From assembly GCF_014109725.1 (NCBI RefSeq), contig NZ_CP058554.1, positions 1,860,001 to 1,924,000 on the forward strand: a DNA stretch of 64,000 nucleotides, written 5' to 3'. The position numbers and the translations under genes are program-made. The notes beneath the pieces are model-generated. The model did no database searches and was not told the origin of the DNA. It saw nothing but the letters and a program-made list of their open reading frames with translations. Below, one piece after another: positions 34,469 to 43,370 of this stretch (position 1 is its first letter; each line of letters starts with the position of its first letter). The DNA comes from Comamonas piscis. GTDB taxonomy: Bacteria > Pseudomonadota > Gammaproteobacteria > Burkholderiales > Burkholderiaceae_C.

Positions 34469-34546
34469 GCGCGTGTCACCACGCGCCCATAACGATAACA
34501 ACGGCCCGGCTTTCGTTCATTTTTCATAAAAACCAAGGATTCATCC

Positions 34547-35695
34547 ATGCAAACCGTGCGCAAGCGCTCCGTGATCAAGCTGATCGGCCTGTCGGCCCTG
34601 TCTCTGGCAACCCTGGCCGCCTGCGGCAAGAAGGAAGAGCCAGCGGCCCCCGCCACGCCAGCGCCGGCTGCTGCAGCGCCAGCGGCTGACAAGCTCAAGG
34701 TCAGCTTCATGTATGTGAGCCCGATTGGCGACGGCGGCTGGACCTTCCAGCACGAGTTGGCCCGCAAGGCGATTGCGCAGAAGTTTGGCGACAAGATCGA
34801 GACCTCGATGGTCGAGAGCGTGCCCGAATCGGCCGATGCCGAGCGCGTGCTGCGCGACATGGCGGGCCAGGGCAACCAGCTGATCTTTGCGACCAGCTTT
34901 GGCTACCAGGAGTTTGTGCAGAAGGCCGCAGCCGATCTGAAGAGCGTGAAGTTCGAGCACGCCACCGGCTACAAGCAGGCCGAGAATGTCGCGGTCTACG
35001 ACACCAAGACCTTTGAAGGCGCCTACCTGGCCGGTATCGTCGCCGGTTCGATGACCAAGACCAAGACCGTCGGTGTGGTCGCCTCGGTGCCGATTCCGGA
35101 AGTGGTGCGCAACATCAACAGCTTTGTGCTGGGCGCGCAAAGCGTGGATCCGAGCATCCAGGCCAAGGTGGTCTGGGTGAACGAATGGTTTGCACCCCCC
35201 AAGGAATCGGAAGCGGCCACCAGCCTGATCAACGGCGGTGTGGACGTGATGTACCAGAACACCAACTCGCCAGCGGTGCTGAAGACCGCCGAAGAGCGCG
35301 GCGTCTACGCCTTTGGCAAGGACGGCGACATGAGCGCCTTCGCACCCAAGGCCCACCTGGGCTCGGCCGTGATCGACTGGACCCCTTACTACAGCAAGGT
35401 GGTGGAAGACACGCTGGCTGGCAAGTGGCAGACGGGCAACTTCTGGTGGGGCGTGAAGGAAGGCGCGATGGATCTGGTCAAGATCGCCGACCAGGTGCCG
35501 CAGGAAGCCAAGGACAAGGTCGCCAAGGCCCGGTCCGGCATGAAGGACGGCAGCTTTGCCGTCTGGACCGGCCCGATCATGGACAACAAGGGCCAGGAAG
35601 TGCTGGCCAGTGGCGCCGTGGGTGATGACGCCTTCCTGCGCGGCATCAACTTCTACGTCAAGGGCATTGAAGGCGCGGTGCCAGGCGCCAAGTAA
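34547..35695 (+). CDS. BMP-family substrate-binding lipoprotein, copy 1
   Basis: 382 residues. The lipoprotein signal ends in LAACGKK with the lipidated Cys at residue 26, followed by an Ala/Pro-rich tether. The PBP1-like BMP domain begins KVSFMYVSPIGDGGWTF, and the motif GDGGWTFQHE suits purine-nucleoside binding proteins. Later motifs include ATSFGYQEF and WTPYYSKVVEDTL. It follows the permease after 78 bp and is 382 residues long, like the second copy. Confidence 0.94.
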   Translation: MQTVRKRSVIKLIGLSALSLATLAACGKKEEPAAPATPAPAAAAPAADKLKVSFMYVSPIGDGGWTFQHELARKAIAQKFGDKIETSMVESVPESADAERVLRDMAGQGNQLIFATSFGYQEFVQKAAADLKSVKFEHATGYKQAENVAVYDTKTFEGAYLAGIVAGSMTKTKTVGVVASVPIPEVVRNINSFVLGAQSVDPSIQAKVVWVNEWFAPPKESEAATSLINGGVDVMYQNTNSPAVLKTAEERGVYAFGKDGDMSAFAPKAHLGSAVIDWTPYYSKVVEDTLAGKWQTGNFWWGVKEGAMDLVKIADQVPQEAKDKVAKARSGMKDGSFAVWTGPIMDNKGQEVLASGAVGDDAFLRGINFYVKGIEGAVPGAK

Positions 35696-35782
35696 ACGCG
35701 CTGCCCGGCTATCGCTACAGACTGCGGCGGCCGGGCGCGCTGGCAAACAAACAACAAAGCAGCGCCGCTAGCTGGCGGGCAC

Positions 35783-35812
35783 TTGGAACCTGGCCCGATT
35801 TATGCATATATT
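35783..35812 (+). promoter_or_regulatory. candidate sigma-70 promoter for BMP copy 2
   Basis: TTGGAA (35783-35788) and TATATT (35807-35812) are separated by 18 bp in a 201-bp gap, 84 bp before the second binding-protein gene. This would allow independent expression. Confidence 0.45.
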
Positions 35813-35896
35813 GGCCGGGCGATGTTCTACCCGCTGCAGGGCTGCGTCGCGGCATGCATGGCTCGACATTCCAACAACATTCGAGGACACACAGAG

Positions 35897-37045
35897 ATGA
35901 CTGATTTCCACAAGCGTTCGCTGATCAAAGTCGCCGCACTTTCCGCGCTGGCCGCTGCCGCCATGGTGGGTTGCAGCAAGAAGGAAGAGGCGCCTGCGCC
36001 TGCACCCGCTGCTGCCCCGTCCGCCGCAGCCCCTGCTGCCGATCCTTTGAAGATTGCCTTTGCCTACGTGGGCCCGGTGGGCGACGGTGGCTGGACCTTT
36101 GCGCACGACCAGGCGCGCAAGGCGCTGGAGAAGGAATTTGGCGACAAGATCCAGACCAGCTATGTGGAAAGCGTGCCCGAAGGCGCCGATGCCGAGCGCG
36201 TGCTGCGCGACATGGCCACCCAGGGCAACAAGCTGGTGTTTGGCACCACCTTTGGCTACATGGATGTGATCCAGAAGCTGGCGCCCGATTTTGCCGATAT
36301 CAAGTGGGAACATGCCACTGGCTACAAGGTGGCGGGCAATGTCAGCACCTATGACAGCCGCACCTATGAAGGCGCCTACTTGGCCGGTATCATCGCCGGC
36401 TCAATGACCAAGTCCAACACCTTGGGCGTGGTGGGCTCGGTGCCGATTCCTGAAGTGATCCGCAACATCAACAGCTTTACCCTGGGCGCGCAAAGCGTCA
36501 ACCCCAAGATCAGCACCAAGGTGGTCTGGGTCAATGAGTGGTTCAGTCCACCCAAGGAAACCGAAGCAGCGACCAGCCTGATCAACGGCGGCGCGGACAT
36601 TCTGTTCCAGAACACCGACTCGCCGGCCGTGCTCAAGACCGCCGAAGAAAAGGGCAAGCGCGCCTTTGGTTGGGATTCGGACATGACCGCCTACGGCCCC
36701 AAGGCCCACCTGGGTTCGGCCATCATCAACTGGACCCCTTACTACATCGACACCACCCGCAGCGCGCTGGAAGGCAAGTGGACCAGCCGCCAGACCTGGT
36801 GGGGCGTGAAGGAAGGCACGATCGACCTGGTGTCGATCGCTGACGACGTGCCCGCCGAAGCCAAGGCCAAGGTGGACGAAGTCAAGAAGGGCCTGAAGGA
36901 CGGCACGTTCAGCATCTGGAAGGGCCCCATCCTGGGCCAGGACGGTAAGGAAATTCTGGCTGCCGACAAGGTTGCCGATGACGACTTCCTCAAGGGCATC
37001 AGCTTCTACATCAAGGGCGTGGAAGGCAATGTGCCGGGCAAGTGA
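35897..37045 (+). CDS. BMP-family substrate-binding lipoprotein, copy 2
   Basis: 382 residues from the ATG at 35897; the longer frame from 35783 would include promoter sequence and hide the signal. The lipobox is AMVGCSKK. It is close to copy 1 over the whole length (for example YVGPVGDGGWTF, and PIPEVIRNINSFTLGAQSVN against PIPEVVRNINSFVLGAQSVD), with differences near the pocket such as TTFGYMDV against TSFGYQEF. It probably binds a related but not identical ligand for the same permease. It is followed by a palindromic repeat. Confidence 0.94.
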   Translation: MTDFHKRSLIKVAALSALAAAAMVGCSKKEEAPAPAPAAAPSAAAPAADPLKIAFAYVGPVGDGGWTFAHDQARKALEKEFGDKIQTSYVESVPEGADAERVLRDMATQGNKLVFGTTFGYMDVIQKLAPDFADIKWEHATGYKVAGNVSTYDSRTYEGAYLAGIIAGSMTKSNTLGVVGSVPIPEVIRNINSFTLGAQSVNPKISTKVVWVNEWFSPPKETEAATSLINGGADILFQNTDSPAVLKTAEEKGKRAFGWDSDMTAYGPKAHLGSAIINWTPYYIDTTRSALEGKWTSRQTWWGVKEGTIDLVSIADDVPAEAKAKVDEVKKGLKDGTFSIWKGPILGQDGKEILAADKVADDDFLKGISFYIKGVEGNVPGK

Positions 37046-37069
37046 TGTGCGGGGGCTGCACCCAGTCTA

Positions 37070-37206
37070 AGAGCCGCTAACACGGCCCAGCAAACCGAAG
37101 GTTTGCGGTTGAGACGAGGCGCCAAGCCGCAGGCAGTACATTAGTACGACAAGGCTTGGCGCGGCCGGCGAGGCAACGAAGTATCAAGGGTTGTGTTATC
37201 GGCTCT
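37070..37206. repeat. 137-bp palindromic intergenic element
   Basis: The terminal inverted repeats are AGAGCCGCTAACAC (37070-37083) and GTGTTATCGGCTCT (37193-37206), differing at one pair. The interior contains GCGCCAAGCC and its partner GGCTTGGCGC around AGTAC motifs. The whole unit folds into a long hairpin. I recall similar elements between genes in other Comamonadaceae; this needs a genome search. Confidence 0.85.
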
Positions 37207-37305
37207 AAACGCGAGTGGCAGCGGTGCATTTAGCCCCGGTGCTACCATTGCGACCCAAGGCTGCCTCAGGGCAGCCTTGTCATTTATACAAAGAGATTTC
37301 CCCCG

Positions 37306-38295
37306 ATGATCGAAGCCCAACAATGGCACCCGGTTGCCTTGTCTGATGCCGTGGTGAGCGCCCCGCTGCCGGTGCGCCTGCTGGACCAGGAACTGGTGCT
37401 GTGGCGTGATGCGCAAGGCCAGGTGCAGGCCTTTGTCGACCGCTGCCCGCACCGCGGTGCCCGCCTGTCGCTGGGCCGCGTGCAGGATGGCCAGCTGGAG
37501 TGCCCCTACCATGGTTGGCAATTTGCCAGCGGCGGCCAGTGCGTGAAGGTGCCGGCCGTGCCCGCCTTTGTGCCACCTGCCAAGCACTGTGTTGCGTCCT
37601 ATGGCGTGCAAGAGGCCCATGGCCTGGTGTGGGTGCAGCTGGCGCCCGATTCGGAGGGCCAGCCCGCCACGCCGCTGCCGGTGTTCGAGGCCGAGGCCGA
37701 TGAGCGCCTGCGCAAGCTCAACTGCGGCCCCTACGATGTGGAGGCCAGCGCGCCCCGCATCATCGAGAATTTTCTGGACATGTCGCACTTCGGCTTTGTT
37801 CACGAGGGCTGGCTGGGCAGCCGCGATGCGACCGAAATGTCGCACTACGAGGTGGAAGCGACCGACCGGGGCGTGAAGGCCACCGGCTGCAAGGCCATCC
37901 AGCCCCAGTCCAATCTGCACTCGACCAAGCCGGCCGAAGTGGACTACGCCTATGAGGTGACCGCCCCCTATACCGCCTTGCTGACCAAGGTGCCCGAGAG
38001 CGGTTCGAGCAAGCAGGGCTGGCGCGAGGCGATTGGCCTCTTTGTCTGCCCGGTCACGCCCGAGCGCAGCCGCGTCTGGTTCCGCCTGGCTGTGGCCGAT
38101 TTCGAGAGCACCGATGCGCAGCTGCAGCAGTTTCAGCATACGATCTTTACCCAGGACCAGCCGGTGCTGGAATCGCAGATGCCCAAGCCTTTGCCGCTGG
38201 ATGCCAAGGCAGAACTGAACTCACCGGCCGACCGCATGTCCGTCGCCTACCGCCGCTACCTCAAGGCCAGTGGCGTTACTTTTGGAGTGTGTTGA
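37306..38295 (+). CDS. Rieske non-haem iron oxygenase, alpha-subunit type
   Basis: 329 residues. The Rieske [2Fe-2S] ligands are C47/H49 (CPHRG) and C66/H69 (CPYHGW). The C-terminal catalytic domain has the mononuclear iron motif ENFLDMSHFGFVHEG with H161 and H166. The length matches vanillate demethylase-, HpxD- and NdmA-type oxygenases. No ferredoxin reductase gene lies nearby, so electrons must come from elsewhere. It sits between a purine-type transporter and an adenine/adenosine deaminase gene whose ATG lies one base after its stop. I infer a substrate in purine or methylxanthine metabolism. Confidence 0.88.
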   Translation: MIEAQQWHPVALSDAVVSAPLPVRLLDQELVLWRDAQGQVQAFVDRCPHRGARLSLGRVQDGQLECPYHGWQFASGGQCVKVPAVPAFVPPAKHCVASYGVQEAHGLVWVQLAPDSEGQPATPLPVFEAEADERLRKLNCGPYDVEASAPRIIENFLDMSHFGFVHEGWLGSRDATEMSHYEVEATDRGVKATGCKAIQPQSNLHSTKPAEVDYAYEVTAPYTALLTKVPESGSSKQGWREAIGLFVCPVTPERSRVWFRLAVADFESTDAQLQQFQHTIFTQDQPVLESQMPKPLPLDAKAELNSPADRMSVAYRRYLKASGVTFGVC

Positions 38296-38296
38296 G

Positions 38297-39346
38297 ATGT
38301 ACACCGTCCCCCAGATTGAAGCCGCCCGCCTGCCCGGCCTGCTGCGTGCCATGCCCAAGGCCGAGCTGCATATGCACATCGAAGGCTCGCTGGAGCCCGA
38401 GCTGATTTTTGCGCTGGCCCAGCGCAATGGCGTGGCCTTGTCCTATGCCGATGTCGAGAGCCTGCGCGCAGCGTATGCCTTCACGAACCTGCAGAGCTTT
38501 CTCGATATCTACTACGCGGGCGCCAGTGTCTTGCTGACCGAGCAGGACTTCTACGACATGGCCATGGCCTACCTGGAACGCGCCGTGGCCGACAACGTTG
38601 TACACACCGAGATCTTCTTTGATCCGCAGACGCACACTGCCCGGGGCGTGGCCATGGCGCCGGTGATTCAGGGCCTGCACAAGGCCTGTGTGGATGCGGA
38701 AAAGCGCTGGGGCATCAGCTCGCAGCTGATTCTGAATTTTCTGCGCCACCTGAGCGAAGAAGAAGCGCTGCAGACCCTGGACGAGGCCCTGCCTTACCGC
38801 GCTTACTTCAGTGGTGTGGGCCTGGACAGCAGCGAGGTCGGCAACCCGCCAGAGAAGTTTGCCCGCGTGTTTGCGCGCTGCAAGGACCTGGGCCTGCGCC
38901 GCGTAGCCCACGCCGGGGAGGAGGGGCCGCCCGCCTACATCTGGGGCGCCCTGGATCTGCTGCATGCCGAGCGCGTAGACCATGGCGTGCAAGCGGTGCA
39001 TGATGCGGCGCTGATGCAGCGCCTCAAGGACGAGCGCATTCCGCTCACGGTCTGCCCGCTGTCCAACCAGAAGCTGCAGGTTTTCCCCGATCTGGCTGAC
39101 CACAATATGCCGCAGCTGCTGGCTGCTGGCCTGGTGGCCACCGTCAATTCGGACGACCCGGCCTATTTTGGCGGCTATATCAACGAGAACTTTGTGCAGC
39201 TGTTTGCCGCCACCGGCATGGGATCGGACGAAGCCTACCAGCTGGCCGCCAACAGCTTTGAGGCCAGCTTTGTGCCCCAAAGCCGCAAGCAGGCTTGGCT
39301 AGGACAGCTGCAGATGGCCTTTGCGGAGGCGGCCCGTCAAAGCTAA
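38297..39346 (+). CDS. adenine/adenosine deaminase family enzyme, probably adenine deaminase
   Basis: 349 residues. Zinc motif AELHMHIEGSLEPEL, a conserved HTEIFFDPQTHT, zinc ligand in VAHAGEEGPP, VDHGV, and the catalytic-site NSDDPAYFGGY. The stretches GSLEPEL, FFDPQTHTARGV and NSDDPAYFGGY are those I associate with type 2 adenine deaminases such as P. aeruginosa PA0148, rather than true adenosine deaminases. It would convert adenine to hypoxanthine. The ATG lies one base after the Rieske gene's stop. A terminator follows. Confidence 0.92.
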   Translation: MYTVPQIEAARLPGLLRAMPKAELHMHIEGSLEPELIFALAQRNGVALSYADVESLRAAYAFTNLQSFLDIYYAGASVLLTEQDFYDMAMAYLERAVADNVVHTEIFFDPQTHTARGVAMAPVIQGLHKACVDAEKRWGISSQLILNFLRHLSEEEALQTLDEALPYRAYFSGVGLDSSEVGNPPEKFARVFARCKDLGLRRVAHAGEEGPPAYIWGALDLLHAERVDHGVQAVHDAALMQRLKDERIPLTVCPLSNQKLQVFPDLADHNMPQLLAAGLVATVNSDDPAYFGGYINENFVQLFAATGMGSDEAYQLAANSFEASFVPQSRKQAWLGQLQMAFAEAARQS

Positions 39347-39358
39347 ACGCGAAAGCAC

Positions 39359-39388
39359 CAAGGGCGCCGCAAGGCGCCCTTGTTATTG
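39359..39388 (+). terminator. intrinsic terminator after the deaminase
   Basis: A 10-bp perfect stem CAAGGGCGCC / GGCGCCCTTG with GCAA loop; the T tract is short (TTATT). It also serves the convergent HIT gene. Confidence 0.8.
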
Positions 39389-39405
39389 GTGGGTGTGCAG
39401 ATGTC

Positions 39406-39870
39406 TTAAGCCGCTGCCGGTACCGACTCGGACAACATCGCATTGCGCAGCTGCAGCGCATAGCCTTCGAGCACCGCGCTACCGGGCTCTTTGCGGGGCC
39501 AGCTGAAGCTGACGCCATCGTCGGCATGGCGGGGCACCACATGCAGGTGGAAATGCGCGACGGTCTGGCCGCCTTCGACGCCATTGGCCTGCAACAAGGT
39601 CAAGCCGGCGGGCTCAAAAGCGATCTTGGCAGCCAGCGCGACCTTGCGCGCTGTCTGCATCACCGCGGCCGATTCTTCGTTGGTGATCTCGAAGATATTG
39701 GCCGCATGGCGCTTGGTGGCTACCAGCACATGGCCGGGGTTTACTTGGCCCAGGTCCATAAAGGCCATCGTCAGTTCGTCCTCATACACTTTGGCCGAGG
39801 GAATATCGCCTTGTACCAGTCGGCAGAAAATGCAGACACCGGCAGGGGATGGATCAACAAAATGCGGCAT
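39406..39870 (-). CDS. HIT-family nucleotide-binding protein
   Basis: 154 residues with CIFCRLVQGDIPSAKVYED at the N-terminus (a zinc-type CxxC) and the histidine triad HFHLHVVPR. HIT proteins of this branch hydrolyse or bind purine nucleotides, such as AMP-linked adducts. It lies antisense between two purine-deaminase genes, which may be coincidental. Confidence 0.93.
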   Translation of the reverse strand: MPHFVDPSPAGVCIFCRLVQGDIPSAKVYEDELTMAFMDLGQVNPGHVLVATKRHAANIFEITNEESAAVMQTARKVALAAKIAFEPAGLTLLQANGVEGGQTVAHFHLHVVPRHADDGVSFSWPRKEPGSAVLEGYALQLRNAMLSESVPAAA

Positions 39871-40154
39871 GGGCCAGGCTTCCTCCTAAGGGATCGCGGT
39901 GCTGTGTACATGCACAGCGCCTGCGGTAATGGGTTTCACCAACAGGTAAAACAAACACTATAGACCGCAGATATGACCTGCGTGTGCACCTAAGGCTGGT
40001 GTTTTCCCTGATTAACCTTTGCGCTGCTGTCAGCCTACATCCCGTGTTGCTGCGCGGCCCACAATCTCGGCTGCCAACAGCACCGCCGCAGCGCATAGAA
40101 ACTATTGCTGGGCTTGTATAACGGCAGCCCTTGGCAGCCGCTAAGCTGGGCGCC

Positions 40155-41456
40155 ATGCATATTTACCGTTCCGCCCTGTTGCGCTTTGCCGAAGATGGCA
40201 GCGCCCTGTATGAAGAAGATGGCCTGCTGGCCGTGGCACCCGGGGCCGATGGCCGCGAGCGGGTGCTGGCCGCTGGCAGCTGGCAGGCGCTGTCGGCACA
40301 GCTGCTGGCCCAGGCGGGGGCTGATACCGTCGTCGAGCACCTGCCGGGCCGCATCATTGCGCCAGGCTTTGTGGACATGCACATCCACTACCCGCAAACC
40401 GATGTGATCGGCTCGCCCGCCAGCGGCCTGCTGCCTTGGCTCAATGACTACACCTTTCCACATGAATCGCGCTTTGTCGACGCCCAGTACGCCGGCGAAG
40501 TCGCGCATTTCTTTGTCGACGAACTGCTGCGCAATGGGGTGACCACGGCGCTGACCTTTGCGACCTCGCACCCGGCATCGGCCGATGCGCTGTTTGCCGA
40601 GGCGCAGCAGCGCCAGATGCGGCTGATCACTGGCAAGGTGCTGCAGGACCGCCATTCGCCCGATGGCGTGCGCGATGAGACCGAGCAAAGCCTCATCGAT
40701 ACCGAAGCGCTGATCCGCCGCTGGCATGGGGTGGACCGCCTCGGTTATGCGATCACGCCGCGCTTTGCGCCTACCAGCACCGATGCCCAGCTGCGCGGTG
40801 CCGGCGAGCTGGCGGCACGCTACAGCGATGTCTGGATCCAGTCGCATGTGGCAGAAAACCTGGACGAGATTGCCTGGGTGCGCGAGCTCTTCCCCGACAG
40901 CCGCAGCTACCTGCAGGTCTATGCCGACAGAGGGCTGATGCGGGAGCGGGCCGTGTATGCGCATTGCATCCACCTGGATGCGCGCGACCGCGCACTGATG
41001 CACGAAACCCGCACCGCCGCAGCGGTGAGCCCGACCAGCAACCTGTTTTTGGCCAGCGGCTTTTTCGACTACGCCCAGGCCGACGCGGCGCAGATGCTGT
41101 ACGGGCTGGCCAGCGATGTGGGCGGTGGCACCAGCTTCAGCCCCTTTCGCACCATGCTGGCGGCCTATTTTGTAGGCCGCGAGGGACGCGACAAGCAGGG
41201 CCTGTCGCTGGCGCCCAGCCATTTGTGGTGGCAGCACACGGCGGGCGCGGCGCAGGCGCTGGGCCTGCCAGGCGTGGTGGGCAATCTGCAACCGGGCTGC
41301 GAGGCGGATTTTGTGCTGATCAACCCCCAGGCGACTCCGCTGATCGCCCGCAAGACGGCGCAGGCGCGGAACCTGGAGGAGCTGCTGTTCAGCCTGATCG
41401 TGCTGGGCGATGACCGGCTGATTGAGCGCAGCCAGATTGCGCAGAAGTTGGGCTGA
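40155..41456 (+). CDS. guaD: guanine deaminase
   Basis: 433 residues of the amidohydrolase superfamily. The first zinc site is GFVDMHIHYPQTD, followed by SHVAENLDE and YAHCIHLD, and then VGGGTSFSPFRTM, which is characteristic of guanine deaminases. It converts guanine to xanthine. The ATG at 40155 lies inside a slightly longer frame; the chosen start gives the usual N-terminus. A 284-bp gap upstream contains its promoter region. Together with the other purine genes it suggests use of purines as nitrogen source. Confidence 0.95.
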   Translation: MHIYRSALLRFAEDGSALYEEDGLLAVAPGADGRERVLAAGSWQALSAQLLAQAGADTVVEHLPGRIIAPGFVDMHIHYPQTDVIGSPASGLLPWLNDYTFPHESRFVDAQYAGEVAHFFVDELLRNGVTTALTFATSHPASADALFAEAQQRQMRLITGKVLQDRHSPDGVRDETEQSLIDTEALIRRWHGVDRLGYAITPRFAPTSTDAQLRGAGELAARYSDVWIQSHVAENLDEIAWVRELFPDSRSYLQVYADRGLMRERAVYAHCIHLDARDRALMHETRTAAAVSPTSNLFLASGFFDYAQADAAQMLYGLASDVGGGTSFSPFRTMLAAYFVGREGRDKQGLSLAPSHLWWQHTAGAAQALGLPGVVGNLQPGCEADFVLINPQATPLIARKTAQARNLEELLFSLIVLGDDRLIERSQIAQKLG

Positions 41457-41516
41457 TCCTGGCGTGGCTGTAGCGCATGCCTTTCGCTACAATGCCGCCT
41501 AGGAGTTATTCAAGAC

Positions 41517-42083
<567 letters not shown>

Positions 42084-42104
42084 TAGCGCCGAGCGATGCC
42101 ACCC

Positions 42105-42134
42105 AGCCACTCCCATTTTTGGAGTGGCTTTTTT
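42105..42134 (+). terminator. intrinsic terminator after dcd
   Basis: AGCCACTCC pairs perfectly with GGAGTGGCT around CATTTTT, followed by six T's. Confidence 0.93.
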
Positions 42135-42307
42135 ACAGGGCGGCCGCCGGGCGTGGCGGAGATTTGCAAATTTTGTTCAATGGCTGCGCAAGCGGCGGTT
42201 TTTCTGCCAGTTCAGGGGCCGGTCTTACGGGCCGGGCCCCCGCAAATGCGCTACTGTACGCGGATCGATAACAGAGGTGGTGCCAGCGCACTGCAAGGAG
42301 AGCGACC

Positions 42308-43186
42308 ATGAAATGGGAAGGCAACCGCGAATCAAGCAATGTGGAAGACCGCCGAGGCAGCGGTGGTGGGGGCGGAGGCGGCTTTGGCATAGGCGGGCGC
42401 AGCATCGGCATTGGCACCGTGGTGCTGGCGCTGATTGGCTGGGGCGTGTTTGGCATCAACCCGCTCACCACGATTGGTGTGCTGTCGGGCGGTGGCTCGC
42501 CCGCGCCCACGCAGCAAGGCCCGGCCAAGGCGCCGCCGGCCAATGATGCGGGCGCCAAGTTTGTCTCCACCGTGCTGGCATCGACCGAGGATGTGTGGAC
42601 CGATATCTTCACCAAGGGCGGCGCCCAGTACCGCGCACCGCGTCTGGTGTTGTTCACCGGCGTCACGCGCACCGCTTGCGGCACCGGCCAGTCAGCAATG
42701 GGGCCTTTTTACTGCCCGGGTGACCAGAAGGTCTACCTGGACATGGATTTCTTCAACACCATGAGCCGCCAGCTGGGCGCGCCTGGCGAGTTTGCGCGTG
42801 CCTATGTGGTGGCGCACGAGGTGGGCCACCATGTGCAAAACCTGCTGGGCATCTCGGGCAAGGTCGATGCGATGCGCGGCCGCATCAGCGAGCGCGAGCA
42901 AAATGCGATGTCGGTGCGGCTGGAGCTGCAGGCCGACTGCTATGCCGGCATCTGGGCCAACCATTCGCAGCAGGCCAAGAGCTGGCTGGAGCAGGGCGAT
43001 ATCGAATCTGCGATGAATGCTGCCCAGCAAATTGGCGATGACAAGCTGCAGCGCGAGGCCACTGGCACGGTGCGCCCTGACAGCTTTACCCATGGCTCCA
43101 GCGCACAGCGGGTGCGTTGGTTCACCCAGGGTTACAAGACGGGTAGCGTCCAGTCCTGCGACACCTTCCAGGCCGGCAGCCTTTAA
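42308..43186 (+). CDS. YpfJ-like neutral zinc metallopeptidase, membrane-anchored
   Basis: 292 residues. A Gly-rich N-terminus (RRGSGGGGGGGFGIGG) precedes a single membrane helix at about residues 34-55, then a periplasmic domain with the zinc motif VVAHEVGHHVQNLLG and a later ELQADCYAGIWANH supplying a further ligand. The length and order match the YpfJ/KPN_02809 family. The substrate is unknown. Confidence 0.92.
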   Translation: MKWEGNRESSNVEDRRGSGGGGGGGFGIGGRSIGIGTVVLALIGWGVFGINPLTTIGVLSGGGSPAPTQQGPAKAPPANDAGAKFVSTVLASTEDVWTDIFTKGGAQYRAPRLVLFTGVTRTACGTGQSAMGPFYCPGDQKVYLDMDFFNTMSRQLGAPGEFARAYVVAHEVGHHVQNLLGISGKVDAMRGRISEREQNAMSVRLELQADCYAGIWANHSQQAKSWLEQGDIESAMNAAQQIGDDKLQREATGTVRPDSFTHGSSAQRVRWFTQGYKTGSVQSCDTFQAGSL

Positions 43187-43370
43187 TGCTCCGGGCCCGC
43201 CCTGCAAATACAGGGTGGGGCCGGCCGCTGTGGCACCCTGCGCTGCAGTCTTTGGCACCAGCGCTTACGCTGCTCCGCCAGGATTTGCAGCGGCGTGGAG
43301 CGAATCCGTGGGGCAAGACAGGGTTAAACCAAGCACCGATTTGTCTGCAGTGCGACAATAGGGGGCTTAC

